64,000 bases of DNA from Ruminococcus sp. OA3 (GCF_022440845.1 NZ_JAKNTO010000001.1:3472001-3536000); one strand, 5' to 3'; counted from the stretch's first letter, positions 8,328-17,000 are shown. The notes: generated from the sequence alone by a model not told the origin. A program made the numbers and translations.

Positions 8328-9221
8328 TTAGTCAACTTTTCTCCAGCATACGTCTCTTAGCATATCTGTCAGTTCATCTTTCACTGCTTTATTTTTCACA
8401 GGATCCGGATTCATCAGCCACAGTTTGTTAAGCTCCAGAAGTTTTTCATGCTCTTTCTTTGAGATACGGCCTCTCTCTTCTTCACTTTCCATCCATGTGG
8501 AGAAGTTACCGATCCAGCGTTTCTTATCACCCAGGCTGTCATCTGTACGATGTCTCTTTTTCATTTTCAGACGGCCGTAGTTCAGACGGGGAGTATCACC
8601 TGTGATGGAGCACTCATACACAAGGTCAGCTCCAGCCAATCCCGGCTCGTCTTCGATCTTCATGTCACGTTCCAGAAGGTCTTTCTGAACGTGGCATCCC
8701 ACAACCTTACCGATATACAGTGTGTTGTTGCTCAGCGGATATCTGTCAAGGATCTTAACTTCCAGGTTGGACACACATTCCATGATACACGGCGGTGCTA
8801 CTTTCTTAGATTCAAATGGTGTCAGTTTTGCAACATCCAGTTCACTGATACCGTGAGGAATCGGCATACCTGTGATCCAGCTTTCCTCCATCAGTTCGAA
8901 TGGGTAGTAGCTGATGACACACTCCTGGTTGATATCCAGATTTCTTCTTGTCTGGCGTCTGTTATGTACATCAAAGCAGTAGTACCACGCGCAATCGGAT
9001 GGCTCGCCCCACATAGCAGTTCCCATGCTGATCGGTGCAACGTTTACATTTCCGTGAGCATCCAGCGTATTAACAAAGTAGCATGCTACCGGCGGCTGAA
9101 TCCATCTGTGGCTGAATCCATAGTCCTCATATTTTGTGAGGATGTCACCCATATCAAATTTGTCTTTCGCTTCAATATCTGCATAAATCTCAGTGATATC
9201 AAAGTATTTTTGTTTTTTCAT
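8328..9221 (-). CDS. Flavin-reductase-like (FMN-binding split barrel) protein
   Basis: A 297-residue protein of the flavin reductase / flavoredoxin group. The core (about residues 35-210) has the split-barrel pattern, with NVAPISMGTAMWGEPSD where these proteins bind FMN, and VVGCHV as a later strand. The C-terminal 80 residues are a charged helical extension that I do not recognise from the plain flavoredoxins. It lies 19 bp after the Gfo/Idh/MocA gene and is probably cotranscribed with it. It may pass electrons to or from flavin for the neighbouring dehydrogenases; substrate unknown. Confidence 0.75.
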   Translation of the reverse strand: MKKQKYFDITEIYADIEAKDKFDMGDILTKYEDYGFSHRWIQPPVACYFVNTLDAHGNVNVAPISMGTAMWGEPSDCAWYYCFDVHNRRQTRRNLDINQECVISYYPFELMEESWITGMPIPHGISELDVAKLTPFESKKVAPPCIMECVSNLEVKILDRYPLSNNTLYIGKVVGCHVQKDLLERDMKIEDEPGLAGADLVYECSITGDTPRLNYGRLKMKKRHRTDDSLGDKKRWIGNFSTWMESEEERGRISKKEHEKLLELNKLWLMNPDPVKNKAVKDELTDMLRDVCWRKVD

Positions 9222-9240
9222 GGTAAGTATTCTCCTTTTT

Positions 9241-10245
9241 TTATACTTCCTGCGGGTATTTCAGCCCCCACTGTTCCCTCACAGTATCCATGATTTTCAT
9301 AACACCGAGTGTCTCGGCAAGCGGAAGGATATCACTTTCCTTCTTTCCCTGCTGCAGGCAGCGCATTGCTTCTTCCGCCTCATACCGGTATCCGGGTCCG
9401 TCAATCGGAATGTTGATTTCTTCCACGATCGTCGGATCATCGGTCAGCTTGGATTCTGCCTCCAGTGTTACTGTGTCAGCATTCATGAAAGCTTTTTTCA
9501 GGCGGATCACACCTTCGTCTCCCACGATCCATGCTTCCTGCGGCGTCTCTGCCAGCATCGTACAGCTTAAGACTGCGATCTCATTTCCAGGATAGCGCAT
9601 CGTAATTACCGACTGTTCATCCACCTCTGTATCTCCGATTGCTGCCAGACTCTTGATCTGGGCAGGCTCATATCCCAATACCATAGACGCAAAGGAAATG
9701 GCATATACACCCAGCTCCATCATTGCTCCGCCGCCGGCTTTGCGGTCAAACTGCCGTGTCGTGTGATCCTCAAACAGAAATCCGTGATCTGCTCTCACGT
9801 ATTTTACTTTTCCAACGCGGCCTTCTCTCAGCCACTGTCTGATTGTCTTCACTACCGGAAGGAATCTGCTCCACATGGCTTCCATAAGGAACAGATCTGC
9901 TTCCCGGGCCGCCTGAATCATTTCTTCTGTTTCCTTTGCATTCAGTGCAAAAGGTTTTTCACATACAACCGGTTTTCCTGCCTTGAAGCAGTCCAGTACC
10001 ATCTGCTTATGTGCCGGATTCAGGATTGAAACATACACAATATCAATTTCCTCATCTGCCAGAAACTCTTCATAGCTTCCGTAAGCCTTTTTGATACCGT
10101 GCCTTTTTGCAAACTCCCGTGCCTCTTCCAGTGAAGTCTTCGATGCGACCGCTTCCAGAACTGCAGCATCCGTATACGTCAGACCCTCTGCAAATCTTTC
10201 TGCTACCCATCCCGGCCCCACCAGACCCCAACGAACTTTACTCAT
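9241..10245 (-). CDS. Gfo/Idh/MocA-family sugar dehydrogenase
   Basis: A 334-residue NAD(P)-dependent oxidoreductase. The Rossmann motif GLVGPGWVAERFAEG opens the protein, and VCEKPFALN (about residues 92-100) holds the catalytic Lys of the EKP motif. The C-terminal half is the beta-sheet substrate domain. The start at 10245 is chosen because AAGGAGGC lies 7 bp upstream; an ATG 30 bases earlier has no ribosome site. It follows the LacI-SBP gene and a palindrome-covered promoter, so it probably begins the regulated catabolic/import operon. Substrate is likely a sugar, sugar acid or cyclitol. Confidence 0.9.
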   Translation of the reverse strand: MSKVRWGLVGPGWVAERFAEGLTYTDAAVLEAVASKTSLEEAREFAKRHGIKKAYGSYEEFLADEEIDIVYVSILNPAHKQMVLDCFKAGKPVVCEKPFALNAKETEEMIQAAREADLFLMEAMWSRFLPVVKTIRQWLREGRVGKVKYVRADHGFLFEDHTTRQFDRKAGGGAMMELGVYAISFASMVLGYEPAQIKSLAAIGDTEVDEQSVITMRYPGNEIAVLSCTMLAETPQEAWIVGDEGVIRLKKAFMNADTVTLEAESKLTDDPTIVEEINIPIDGPGYRYEAEEAMRCLQQGKKESDILPLAETLGVMKIMDTVREQWGLKYPQEV

Positions 10246-10283
10246 TATCTGCCTCCTTATATATTTTTGAAACATAAAGAGCC

Positions 10284-10314
10284 TGTTATCATTGTTTCTG
10301 CAACAATCATAACA
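10284..10314. promoter_or_regulatory. 31-bp operator-like palindrome
   Basis: Thirteen-base arms TGTTATCATTGTT and AACAATCATAACA around a TCTGC centre match as inverted repeats except for one position. It overlaps the -10 box of the promoter at 10306-10334. It lies between the LacI-type regulator gene and the first dehydrogenase gene, where a LacI operator would be expected. It is not followed by a T run on the minus strand, which speaks against a terminator. Confidence 0.65.
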
Positions 10315-10334
10315 AGCCCCTTAAGCTGTCACAA
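10306..10334 (-). promoter_or_regulatory. Probable promoter of the dehydrogenase/ABC importer operon
   Basis: On the minus strand TTGTGA (10329-10334), a 17-bp spacer and TATGAT (10306-10311). The -10 box lies inside the palindrome at 10284-10314, which is the classical arrangement for repression. Confidence 0.6.
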
Positions 10335-10368
10335 TATTTTCACCCGCCATAAACAGCGAATTGTTTTA

Positions 10369-12585
10369 TTAAAACGTTTCAAAACTGTTTTCAATCATTT
10401 TTAATACTTTTTCTTCTGCCTCAGACAGCAATTCTTCTGTTTCACGGTTCGATTTCAAAGCCTCTATCAGCATCTCTCCCAGCACATTATCCACTGCTTC
10501 CGGCAGGATCTGTTTGCCGTCCGCCGCTATCACCTTGTCTCTGGAACCGCCGTTTGCAAACGATTGACTGACCAGATCCATCCATGGATATTTCAGCCGC
10601 AGCCCCGTATGATTGTAGACTGCATATGTCGGAATACATCCATTCATGCGCATATTGGCGATACTCATCTCATCGCTGATCATCCAGCGCAGATATTCAC
10701 ACGCCTCCCTGATATTGTGGGATTTGTTGTTGATCCCCATACAGTAACCCCCCAGCATAGACTTCCCCTTGGGGACCCGTGTTACGCCGAGAAGATGGGC
10801 ACATGTCTGTTCTTTATATTTCTGCGGATTGTAATGCGAAGCATATCCCATGACCATAGCCACTTCCCCGTGCAGTATCGCTGAGAACATTTCATCATCC
10901 ATCGTCTCATACTGTGTCTCCCGCTTGCAGAATCGGTAAGTCTCCCTGAGGTTATTAAGCGCGCGGACATTTCCATCCTGGCTCAGCACGACGTCGCCCC
11001 ACCGGTCTACCACGGTCCCGTTAAAAGCCCATTGCCTCGGGTAGAATTCCGACACCAGGCTGAGCTTATCCGCGCTGTTGATCGTCGTTCCATATTCAAA
11101 CGGTGAATCCGGGTTGAACTCCCTGGTAAAAAACTCACAGATCATGTTGTATTCTTTCCAGCTTCTGGGAAGCGCCAGCGGCACCCCGTACTGTCCCTGA
11201 AATGCAGCTTTCGTGTCCAGATCCTCGAACCAGTCTTTTCGATAGTAGATTGCCTGTATGCTTGATATCACCGGCAGCACACAGCGTCGTTTATCATAGG
11301 GCGAAAAGCTCTTGCGGATCACCTCCGGGTACTGCTTAAGCATATCCTGTCCAAGATCCCTCCTCAGCTCATACAGAAACTCCTGGCTGGTATAATGCGG
11401 AAGCCACGGCTTATCGATCATCACAATATCATAGTTGCACACCGGACTTGCCATCTCCCGGTCGAGCGCTTCCTTCAATTCTGCATATGATTTTTTGTCA
11501 TATGTCACGTGCAGATTACTCCCCGCGTCGACAGCAACCGATAATTTTTCCAGAACGTCAGTCGCTTCGCTGTCCAGTGCCAGAACCTTCAGTTCCTTTT
11601 TAGAGTCTGATACATAAACCTCGGTCTTCTTCTCAGGTGGCTTGCGCTTCAGGTAAAACGTCTGGATATCCCCCTGGTGTTCCTCCTGTTCCGCAATCAT
11701 CTGTCCCGCCTTCATGCCGGCCATGATCATGTCACGTTTGATCGTATGAATGTTTTTATATACATTGTGCATATTCCAGCCGTCGTCCGCCAGCGCATAG
11801 ATCTGAACCTCCTGCTTCAGCATCTCGGCCACCTCATAAGTGACCCTGGCAAGCCCCAGCGTCGACGTCAGAACACACCGGATTCCATCTTTTCTCGCAA
11901 CGAACTGTTCATAAACTTTCTTAAAGGATTCGTCACATTCACTGCTGACTGCAATGATATTTTCCTCCATGCCCTGTCCTGACTGTAAAAAACCGCGCCG
12001 GAAGTCCTCGTCTGAAGTGTAATATCCCTTTCTGTGCAGCAGAAGTATCTCCCCCGGTTTCCATTTTCCCTGAAACTCCTGCACCTGATGGCGGATCAGC
12101 GTTGCATTGTCAAAGACGACATAGTTGCAGTCTATTCCTTCCAGTCTCCGCTCAACCACCACGAGCGGTATTTTTCTTTTTTCAATCTCTTTATATACGC
12201 TGCTCGCCTGCGGCCTTGCCGGAACTGCAATAATTCCTGAGACTCCCATATCCAGGTATGACTGCAGCATATCCTGCTCCAGCAGATAATCATTTCCTGT
12301 CAGCTTCAGTATCGGATAATACTGTTTTCCCTCAAAAATCTTGCACATTCCAAAATAAATATCCTGATACGGAGACTCCAGCTCCGGAAGCAAAACGCCA
12401 ATCAGTTTTGTTTTCCCTTTCTTCAGATTCTGCGCATTGTAATTCGGCCGGTAATTCAGTTCCCGCACTGCCTCCTGCACCAGTCTGTATTTTTCACTTT
12501 CTGCGGATACTTTACCGTTGAGTACGTTGGATACCGTAGCGATTGATACACCTGCCAGCTTTGCCACATCCTTTATCGTTGCCAT
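10369..12585 (-). CDS. LacI-family regulator fused to an extracellular-type solute-binding domain
   Basis: A 738-residue protein about twice the usual LacI length. Residues 1-50 are a clear LacI helix-turn-helix (IKDVAKLAGVSIATVSNVLNG, split here into helix 2 and hinge helix regions), residues 55-330 are the usual periplasmic-binding-like sensor, and residues about 350-735 resemble a family-1 extracellular solute-binding protein (MalE-like), with features such as YDIVMIDKPWLPHY, AIYYRKDWFED and GEVAMVMGYASHY. There is no signal peptide or transmembrane segment, so all three parts should be cytoplasmic. The start at 12585 has an AGAAGGGAG site upstream. It probably represses the operon that follows; the second binding domain may sense another ligand. 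Confidence 0.85.
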   Translation of the reverse strand: MATIKDVAKLAGVSIATVSNVLNGKVSAESEKYRLVQEAVRELNYRPNYNAQNLKKGKTKLIGVLLPELESPYQDIYFGMCKIFEGKQYYPILKLTGNDYLLEQDMLQSYLDMGVSGIIAVPARPQASSVYKEIEKRKIPLVVVERRLEGIDCNYVVFDNATLIRHQVQEFQGKWKPGEILLLHRKGYYTSDEDFRRGFLQSGQGMEENIIAVSSECDESFKKVYEQFVARKDGIRCVLTSTLGLARVTYEVAEMLKQEVQIYALADDGWNMHNVYKNIHTIKRDMIMAGMKAGQMIAEQEEHQGDIQTFYLKRKPPEKKTEVYVSDSKKELKVLALDSEATDVLEKLSVAVDAGSNLHVTYDKKSYAELKEALDREMASPVCNYDIVMIDKPWLPHYTSQEFLYELRRDLGQDMLKQYPEVIRKSFSPYDKRRCVLPVISSIQAIYYRKDWFEDLDTKAAFQGQYGVPLALPRSWKEYNMICEFFTREFNPDSPFEYGTTINSADKLSLVSEFYPRQWAFNGTVVDRWGDVVLSQDGNVRALNNLRETYRFCKRETQYETMDDEMFSAILHGEVAMVMGYASHYNPQKYKEQTCAHLLGVTRVPKGKSMLGGYCMGINNKSHNIREACEYLRWMISDEMSIANMRMNGCIPTYAVYNHTGLRLKYPWMDLVSQSFANGGSRDKVIAADGKQILPEAVDNVLGEMLIEALKSNRETEELLSEAEEKVLKMIENSFETF

Positions 12586-12644
12586 TATCTGCCAACTCCC
12601 TTCTAAGTCGTAAAATTTCAAAATTCTCACATACTCTCCGAACA

Positions 12645-13199
12645 TTATATCCCATGCTGTTTTAGAATTCCAGAAGTTTCAACAAATTCTTCAACACTGT
12701 TCGCCCTGGCAGCATTTCGAAGCCAGTATTTTAATACAGACATGTTATTCTCAGATCTGATCCTGCGGCATATTTCCTCCCCCACAATGCCTGCTTCCTG
12801 CAGCAGTTCAATGACTGTTTCTGCCATTTCGGATCTTACTTTTTTCTCATCCACAGTACGGGAAGCTTCCATCACGCCTCTGGCCGCGGCGCTGATGACA
12901 ATCAGCTCAGGCTCGCTCATCTCGTCCAGCAGAGCCTCCAGCTGCAGCCTCCTTGTCCCTCTTTTCACATCGGCGCACGGAAAAAAGAACTCATCCACTG
13001 AGAGCTGAAACAGCGTCACAAATTCATAGAACTTCTGCAGGCTCGGATGCTGCCCTTCATTCTCAATGGACATAATATACCGCGGAGCCAGATCAATCTT
13101 TTCACTCAGCTGCTCACGTGTCCAGCCTCTGGCCTCCCGCTCTCTTTTAATTGCCTGTCCCAACGCCTTAAAATCATAAATATCCTGCGATTTACGCAT
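12645..13199 (-). CDS. XRE-family helix-turn-helix regulator with Rpn-like C-terminal motif
   Basis: A protein of about 184 residues with an XRE helix-turn-helix at residues 8-65 (LGQAIKREREARGWTREQLS then YIMSIENEGQHPSLQKF). The middle is a helical region of unknown role. The last 35 residues contain VLKYWLRNAARANSVEEF, which closely resembles the C-terminus of the Rpn-type protein at 426-1313. The start is uncertain among GTG 13208, ATG 13205 and ATG 13199; the ribosome site is weak (AGGG). It ends 60 bp before the LacI-fusion gene and may be its partner regulator. Confidence 0.8.
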   Translation of the reverse strand: MRKSQDIYDFKALGQAIKREREARGWTREQLSEKIDLAPRYIMSIENEGQHPSLQKFYEFVTLFQLSVDEFFFPCADVKRGTRRLQLEALLDEMSEPELIVISAAARGVMEASRTVDEKKVRSEMAETVIELLQEAGIVGEEICRRIRSENNMSVLKYWLRNAARANSVEEFVETSGILKQHGI

Positions 13200-13324
13200 A
13201 CACATCACCCTATGTTATTTTATAACTCTCATTGCAAAACGGAAACGATGTACAAAGGTACACGATGCGCTATTTTATATCCCGCCCTGCCGCATTTCAG
13301 GCAGAAGATACACAGGTAATATAG

Positions 13325-13498
13325 ATGCAGATGCAATTTTCAGATATTAATTTTGAATACCGGGAATCAGGTGAAAACAGAAGCGCTGAAGACGTCCATT
13401 CATACGGAGATTTCACGCTTCAGCAGAGATGTGGTGAAAGACAGTTTCATGCAGGAATAGACATCGACTTATTGGAGATCGGCTATTATGATAATTGA
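13325..13498 (+). CDS. Possible small protein of 57 residues, uncertain
   Basis: An open frame starting MQMQFSDINFEYRESGENRS and ending EIGYYDN. There is no good ribosome site upstream, no recognisable domain, and the frame opposes its neighbours. It could be a remnant of a longer gene or a chance frame. It is listed only because it is the only coding-like stretch in a 636-base gap. Confidence 0.2.
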   Translation: MQMQFSDINFEYRESGENRSAEDVHSYGDFTLQQRCGERQFHAGIDIDLLEIGYYDN

Positions 13499-13777
13499 TT
13501 GAAAGAAGGCAGGCACAGCCGCCACACACTGATACCGCCTGCACTGTATAGACTACGGATCCGCTTTTCGGAGGTGTGATATTCCATAAAAACGATCAGC
13601 TTTTTAGGAATTGTCAGTAAATTTTCATATTTCAGACTGGCCAAAACACCAATCTGTCGATGTCTATACTATAGATACGAATAATCTATACAAAAAATTA
13701 CGATGTATATAAACACCGTTCTGTCTGCAGCCGCAAATATACTCCTTGCTGTTTTTCAATGCAGCGTTTGATTTTTA

Positions 13778-13816
13778 AAATAAAAAACGCCTGTACAGTA
13801 TATGAACAGACGTTTT
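13778..13816 (-). terminator. Intrinsic terminator after the isomerase gene
   Basis: On the minus strand AAAACG-T-CTGT pairs with ACAG-G-CGTTTT (13784-13816) and runs into a T-rich tract, 20 bp after the stop codon. Confidence 0.75.
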
Positions 13817-13835
13817 CTCCTGTGTTCTTATCTCA

Positions 13836-14714
13836 TTAAAATCCGGCTTTTCGCAGATTCTCACGTCCGCGTTTTGCGATCGGAAGCGGGACCTCAAAAG
13901 ATTTGACCGGGAATAGATCCTGCTCGACAACAACCCAGCCATCGTAATTCTTCTCGATCAGCACATCGTGCAGTTTCTCAAAATCAATGCTTCCTCTTCC
14001 GGGTTCCACCATGATATCTTCAGTCACCGCTTTGGCAAAGGACCATTTCTTATCGTTCATCTCAGCCTTCACTGCCAGGTCACAGTCCTTGATATGAAGA
14101 TAGGGGATGCGGTCCGCATGTTTCCGATAAAATGAGATCGGTTCTCCACCACCGTACACATGATGTCCGGTGTCAAGGCAAAGCATGACATCCGTGTCTT
14201 CCAGCAGACGTTCAATCTGTTCTTCTGTCTGTACATGGCAGTCTACATGCGGATGGAATGTTCCTGTCAGACCGTGTTTTTCAACATGATCTGCTGCCCG
14301 CTGTACATTTCGGGCATATTTGGCCCACTGCGCATCCGTCAGATTCGGATTCATGACCAGTTCGCCGGTCTCCAGGTCCGTATACATCGCCGGAAGAAGC
14401 ACAATATATTCAGCTTCCGGAAAGTCGCCCAGCAGATTTGCAATATCATCAATAGTTCCGCACATTTCGTCTATGGATGTATCATCCAGAAAATCTCCGC
14501 CTGCTGTTCCTGCAACCAGGGCCAGTTTGCGCTTGTTAAGCTCCTGCTCCAACGCAGGATTTCTGTTCGGAAAATATCCCCAGGGTCCAAGCTCAACACC
14601 ATCATAACCGGCTTCCCTCATCTCATCCATACAGCGGTTCCATGGAGTCTGTTTTTCATGTTCCGGAAACCATACGCCCCAGGAATCCGGAGCAATCCCT
14701 ACTTTAATGCTCAT
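13836..14714 (-). CDS. Sugar phosphate isomerase/epimerase-type TIM-barrel protein (IolE/IolI-like)
   Basis: A 292-residue AP-endonuclease-2-type TIM barrel. The metal-site residues are visible in FHPHVDCH, LDTGHH, HIKDCD and VEPGRG, and the N-terminal GIAPDSWGVW is typical of the subgroup found with inositol or sugar-acid dehydrogenases. It starts 18 bp after the iolG-like gene and is the second gene of that operon, so it probably acts on the keto product of that dehydrogenase as isomerase, epimerase or dehydratase. The precise reaction is not decidable from sequence. Confidence 0.85.
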   Translation of the reverse strand: MSIKVGIAPDSWGVWFPEHEKQTPWNRCMDEMREAGYDGVELGPWGYFPNRNPALEQELNKRKLALVAGTAGGDFLDDTSIDEMCGTIDDIANLLGDFPEAEYIVLLPAMYTDLETGELVMNPNLTDAQWAKYARNVQRAADHVEKHGLTGTFHPHVDCHVQTEEQIERLLEDTDVMLCLDTGHHVYGGGEPISFYRKHADRIPYLHIKDCDLAVKAEMNDKKWSFAKAVTEDIMVEPGRGSIDFEKLHDVLIEKNYDGWVVVEQDLFPVKSFEVPLPIAKRGRENLRKAGF

Positions 14715-14732
14715 AATGAATTTCCTCCCAAT

Positions 14733-15767
14733 TTATAACGCCAGCATTTCAGACATTGTTACGACACGTTTCTCTTGCAGTGAGATATCGCAGGCTTTGG
14801 CGATCAATACGGAATAATAACCGTCCTTTGCATTTACCGGAACCGGCCTGTCATTGACAATGGCATCGATAAATTCATGAATCTCATCTGTGTAAGAGGC
14901 AATATACCGGTTCACATAAAAAAACAGGGGTTTCTCAGCTGTCTGGCCCTCTTCGTTCGCCAGTACCACCGTGCTTGCAGTATCATTTGCAACGTTGACT
15001 GCACCCTTTGAACCAAACACTTCGATTCTCTGGTCATAGCCGTATGCACACTGCCAGCAGTTATCAATTATTGCCATGGCGCCGGAATCAAATTTCAGGA
15101 TCACAGAGGTCGTATCGACACCGCCAGTCGTCTCCTGATCTTTATTGATCATTGCTGATCCTGTGGCATACACCTCAGTTACCTCAGCCCCGCAGGCCAT
15201 AAAACGCGCCATGTCAAAATCATGGATGGAAGTATCCAGGAACATACCACCTGCAGATCCTCCGACTGCTGCGAAATATTCCGGTGGCGGAGGCAGCGGG
15301 TCCCGGGATGTAATTTTAATCTGACGCACTTCACCTATTTTTCCCTCTGCAACCATCCGATGGGCAGTTGCGTGATTATGGTCAAATCTGCGGTTGTACC
15401 CGAGCTGGAGCTTGATCCTGCACTCTTCGGAAATCCGGATAGCTTCTTTGATCGCCTCAATGCTGTAATCGATCGGCTTTTCACAGAACACATGTTTTCC
15501 AGCTCTTGCACATTCTTCGATCAGCTGTCCGTGCAGCGCTGCAGGAGCGCAGATCAAAACCGCATCAACCTCAGGATCATTTAAAATAGTCTTGTAATCT
15601 GTAACCGCTTCAGGGCAGCCGTTTGTTTTTGCCCACTCATTGTAAGCATCCGGATAGGCATCCGCGACATATCGCAGTTCAGCTTCCGTCACAGAAGTCA
15701 CGATATCTTTTGCATGGATACGTCCCACGTTGCCTCCGCCGATGATGCCAAGTACTGTTTTTTTCAT
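14733..15767 (-). CDS. Gfo/Idh/MocA dehydrogenase, myo-inositol 2-dehydrogenase-like
   Basis: A 344-residue NAD-dependent dehydrogenase of the IolG/IdhA type. The Rossmann motif GIIGGGNVGRIHAKD is at the N-terminus, the catalytic Lys is in CEKPID (about residues 96-101), GYNRRFD follows, and the HDFDMARF segment carries the conserved Asp/His. The start at 15767 is set by AAGGAGTG 9 bp upstream. Together with the downstream TIM-barrel gene it suggests oxidation of an inositol or sugar, but the rest of an iol pathway is missing from the window. Expression is likely controlled by the divergent AraC regulator. Confidence 0.88.
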   Translation of the reverse strand: MKKTVLGIIGGGNVGRIHAKDIVTSVTEAELRYVADAYPDAYNEWAKTNGCPEAVTDYKTILNDPEVDAVLICAPAALHGQLIEECARAGKHVFCEKPIDYSIEAIKEAIRISEECRIKLQLGYNRRFDHNHATAHRMVAEGKIGEVRQIKITSRDPLPPPPEYFAAVGGSAGGMFLDTSIHDFDMARFMACGAEVTEVYATGSAMINKDQETTGGVDTTSVILKFDSGAMAIIDNCWQCAYGYDQRIEVFGSKGAVNVANDTASTVVLANEEGQTAEKPLFFYVNRYIASYTDEIHEFIDAIVNDRPVPVNAKDGYYSVLIAKACDISLQEKRVVTMSEMLAL

Positions 15768-15825
15768 CGTAGCTTTCACTCCTTGTGTTAATTGTTTATT
15801 TCGTTTTTCTCTGTCTGCAAGCTCT

Positions 15826-15854
15826 ATTATACAGCCAGAATTCAAAAATAAAAT
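15826..15854 (-). promoter_or_regulatory. Probable activator-dependent promoter of the iolG-like operon
   Basis: TATAAT on the minus strand at 15826-15831 with a poor -35 (ATTTTA at 15849-15854). The direct repeat at 15868-15890 lies just upstream of this weak -35, where an AraC-type activator would contact RNA polymerase. Confidence 0.6.
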
Positions 15855-15867
15855 ACGTTCACTTGCT

Positions 15868-15890
15868 TGAAAGCTTTGATTTCTTGCTCA
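15868..15890 (+). repeat. Direct repeat copy 1, candidate AraC-regulator box
   Basis: TGAAAGCTTTGATTTCTTGC plus TCA. It matches the copy at 16000-16023 in 20 of 23-24 positions and sits upstream of both divergent promoters. Confidence 0.6.
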
Positions 15891-15908
15891 CATGATACTT
15901 TTGTTACA

Positions 15909-15937
15909 TTGACACGGGGGTTTTTCTTATCTATAAT
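15909..15937 (+). promoter_or_regulatory. Consensus promoter of the AraC-family gene
   Basis: TTGACA (15909-15914), 17-bp spacer, TATAAT (15932-15937). Transcription would start near 15944, leaving a leader of about 96 nt that contains the second direct repeat. Confidence 0.85.
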
Positions 15938-15999
15938 AAAAACATAGCTATTTCTTATACCCGCAGCGGTATTCACCCGCCCAAACTGCATTTTTTTGC

Positions 16000-16023
16000 T
16001 GAAAACCTTTGATTTTTTGCTCA
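16000..16023 (+). repeat. Direct repeat copy 2, candidate AraC-regulator box
   Basis: TGAAAACCTTTGATTTTTTG plus CTCA, same orientation as the copy 132 bp upstream. It lies right before the ribosome site of the AraC gene, so binding here would block the regulator's own expression. Confidence 0.6.
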
Positions 16024-16039
16024 TTTTGAGGAGGCCTCT

Positions 16040-16891
16040 ATGCAAAGTCTTGAAACAGGACTGCTGGAACAGTCCGAATACTTTTTTCATACACCGACAT
16101 CGCTCGCCAGGTCATTGCTCTTCCACGTGGAAATCTGCGGACATTTTTATTCCGATCACAATTACAGAGTAAACCGTGAAACCTTTGGGAATTTTCTTCT
16201 CCTGTATGTTATGAATGGGGCGCTGCACATCCAGACTCCGGAAACCGACACGCTTGTCCCCCAGGGCAATGCAGCGCTGATCAACTGCCACCGCTGGCAT
16301 GCTTATGAAACACCTGTATTCTGTGAATTTTCATACGTACATTTTGACGGTTCCAACACCCAGGCCCTCTACGACCACATCATTTCAAACCAGGGAAATG
16401 TCTTCCCGGTCGATGAGCGAAGTACACTACCGCATTATATGCGGTTGCTGTTAAGCAACAGCCGCAACAGCAAAATGGTCTCTGAGATCTCATTTTCTCA
16501 GATCATCTACTCCCTGCTCAGTGACATTATCGTTGCACCACAGAATGAATCCCTGTCAGGTGAAAAAGCTCAGATCATCGAGGGCGCACTGGATTACATT
16601 CATACGCATCTTTCTGAACAGTTGTCACTGAATGATATTGCATCCCATGTCGGACTGAGCACATACCATTTTGCCAGACTGTTCAAACGTGCCACCGGTT
16701 CATCTCCGCATGAATATATCATCCTGTCCAGAATCGACAATGCAAAATACCTGCTGCGCACAACCTCTGATTCTGTCAGCCAGATCGCTTATCAGGCAGG
16801 CTATACAACGGAGAGCAGTTTTATCACATCGTTTAACGGGCGTGTTGGCATGCCGCCGGGGAAATTCCGGAAATTATTTCAGACTTCCTGA
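16040..16891 (+). CDS. AraC-family transcriptional regulator
   Basis: A 283-residue regulator with an N-terminal cupin-like sensor (about 30-150, with PQGNAALINCHRWHAYE) and a C-terminal pair of helix-turn-helices (about 182-280): LSLNDIASHVGLSTYHFARLF and SVSQIAYQAGYTTESSF, each split by a linker helix. GAGGAGG precedes the ATG. It is transcribed away from the iolG-like operon, and direct repeats flank the shared control region, so it probably activates that operon and limits itself. The inducer is likely the sugar or cyclitol consumed by the neighbouring enzymes. Confidence 0.92.
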   Translation: MQSLETGLLEQSEYFFHTPTSLARSLLFHVEICGHFYSDHNYRVNRETFGNFLLLYVMNGALHIQTPETDTLVPQGNAALINCHRWHAYETPVFCEFSYVHFDGSNTQALYDHIISNQGNVFPVDERSTLPHYMRLLLSNSRNSKMVSEISFSQIIYSLLSDIIVAPQNESLSGEKAQIIEGALDYIHTHLSEQLSLNDIASHVGLSTYHFARLFKRATGSSPHEYIILSRIDNAKYLLRTTSDSVSQIAYQAGYTTESSFITSFNGRVGMPPGKFRKLFQTS

Positions 16892-17000
16892 AGATTCATA
16901 AATATCAAAAAGAACCCTGCAAAGCAAGATTCTCCTTTCCGCCAGTGTGTGATCCCCGCGGAGCGTTTTTCATTGCATAAGAAGCACTTTCCCATGCAAT

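Larger units (their letters stand above)
13200..13835. other. Long intergenic stretch with little recognisable content
   Basis: These 636 bases separate the XRE gene from the isomerase gene. They hold one short plus-strand open frame (13325-13498), a GCTGAAG/CTTCAGC inverted repeat around 13384-13425, a TCTATACTATAGAT-like palindromic patch near 13662-13675, and the isomerase terminator at 13778-13816. I see no tRNA, riboswitch or repeat family. Confidence 0.5.
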
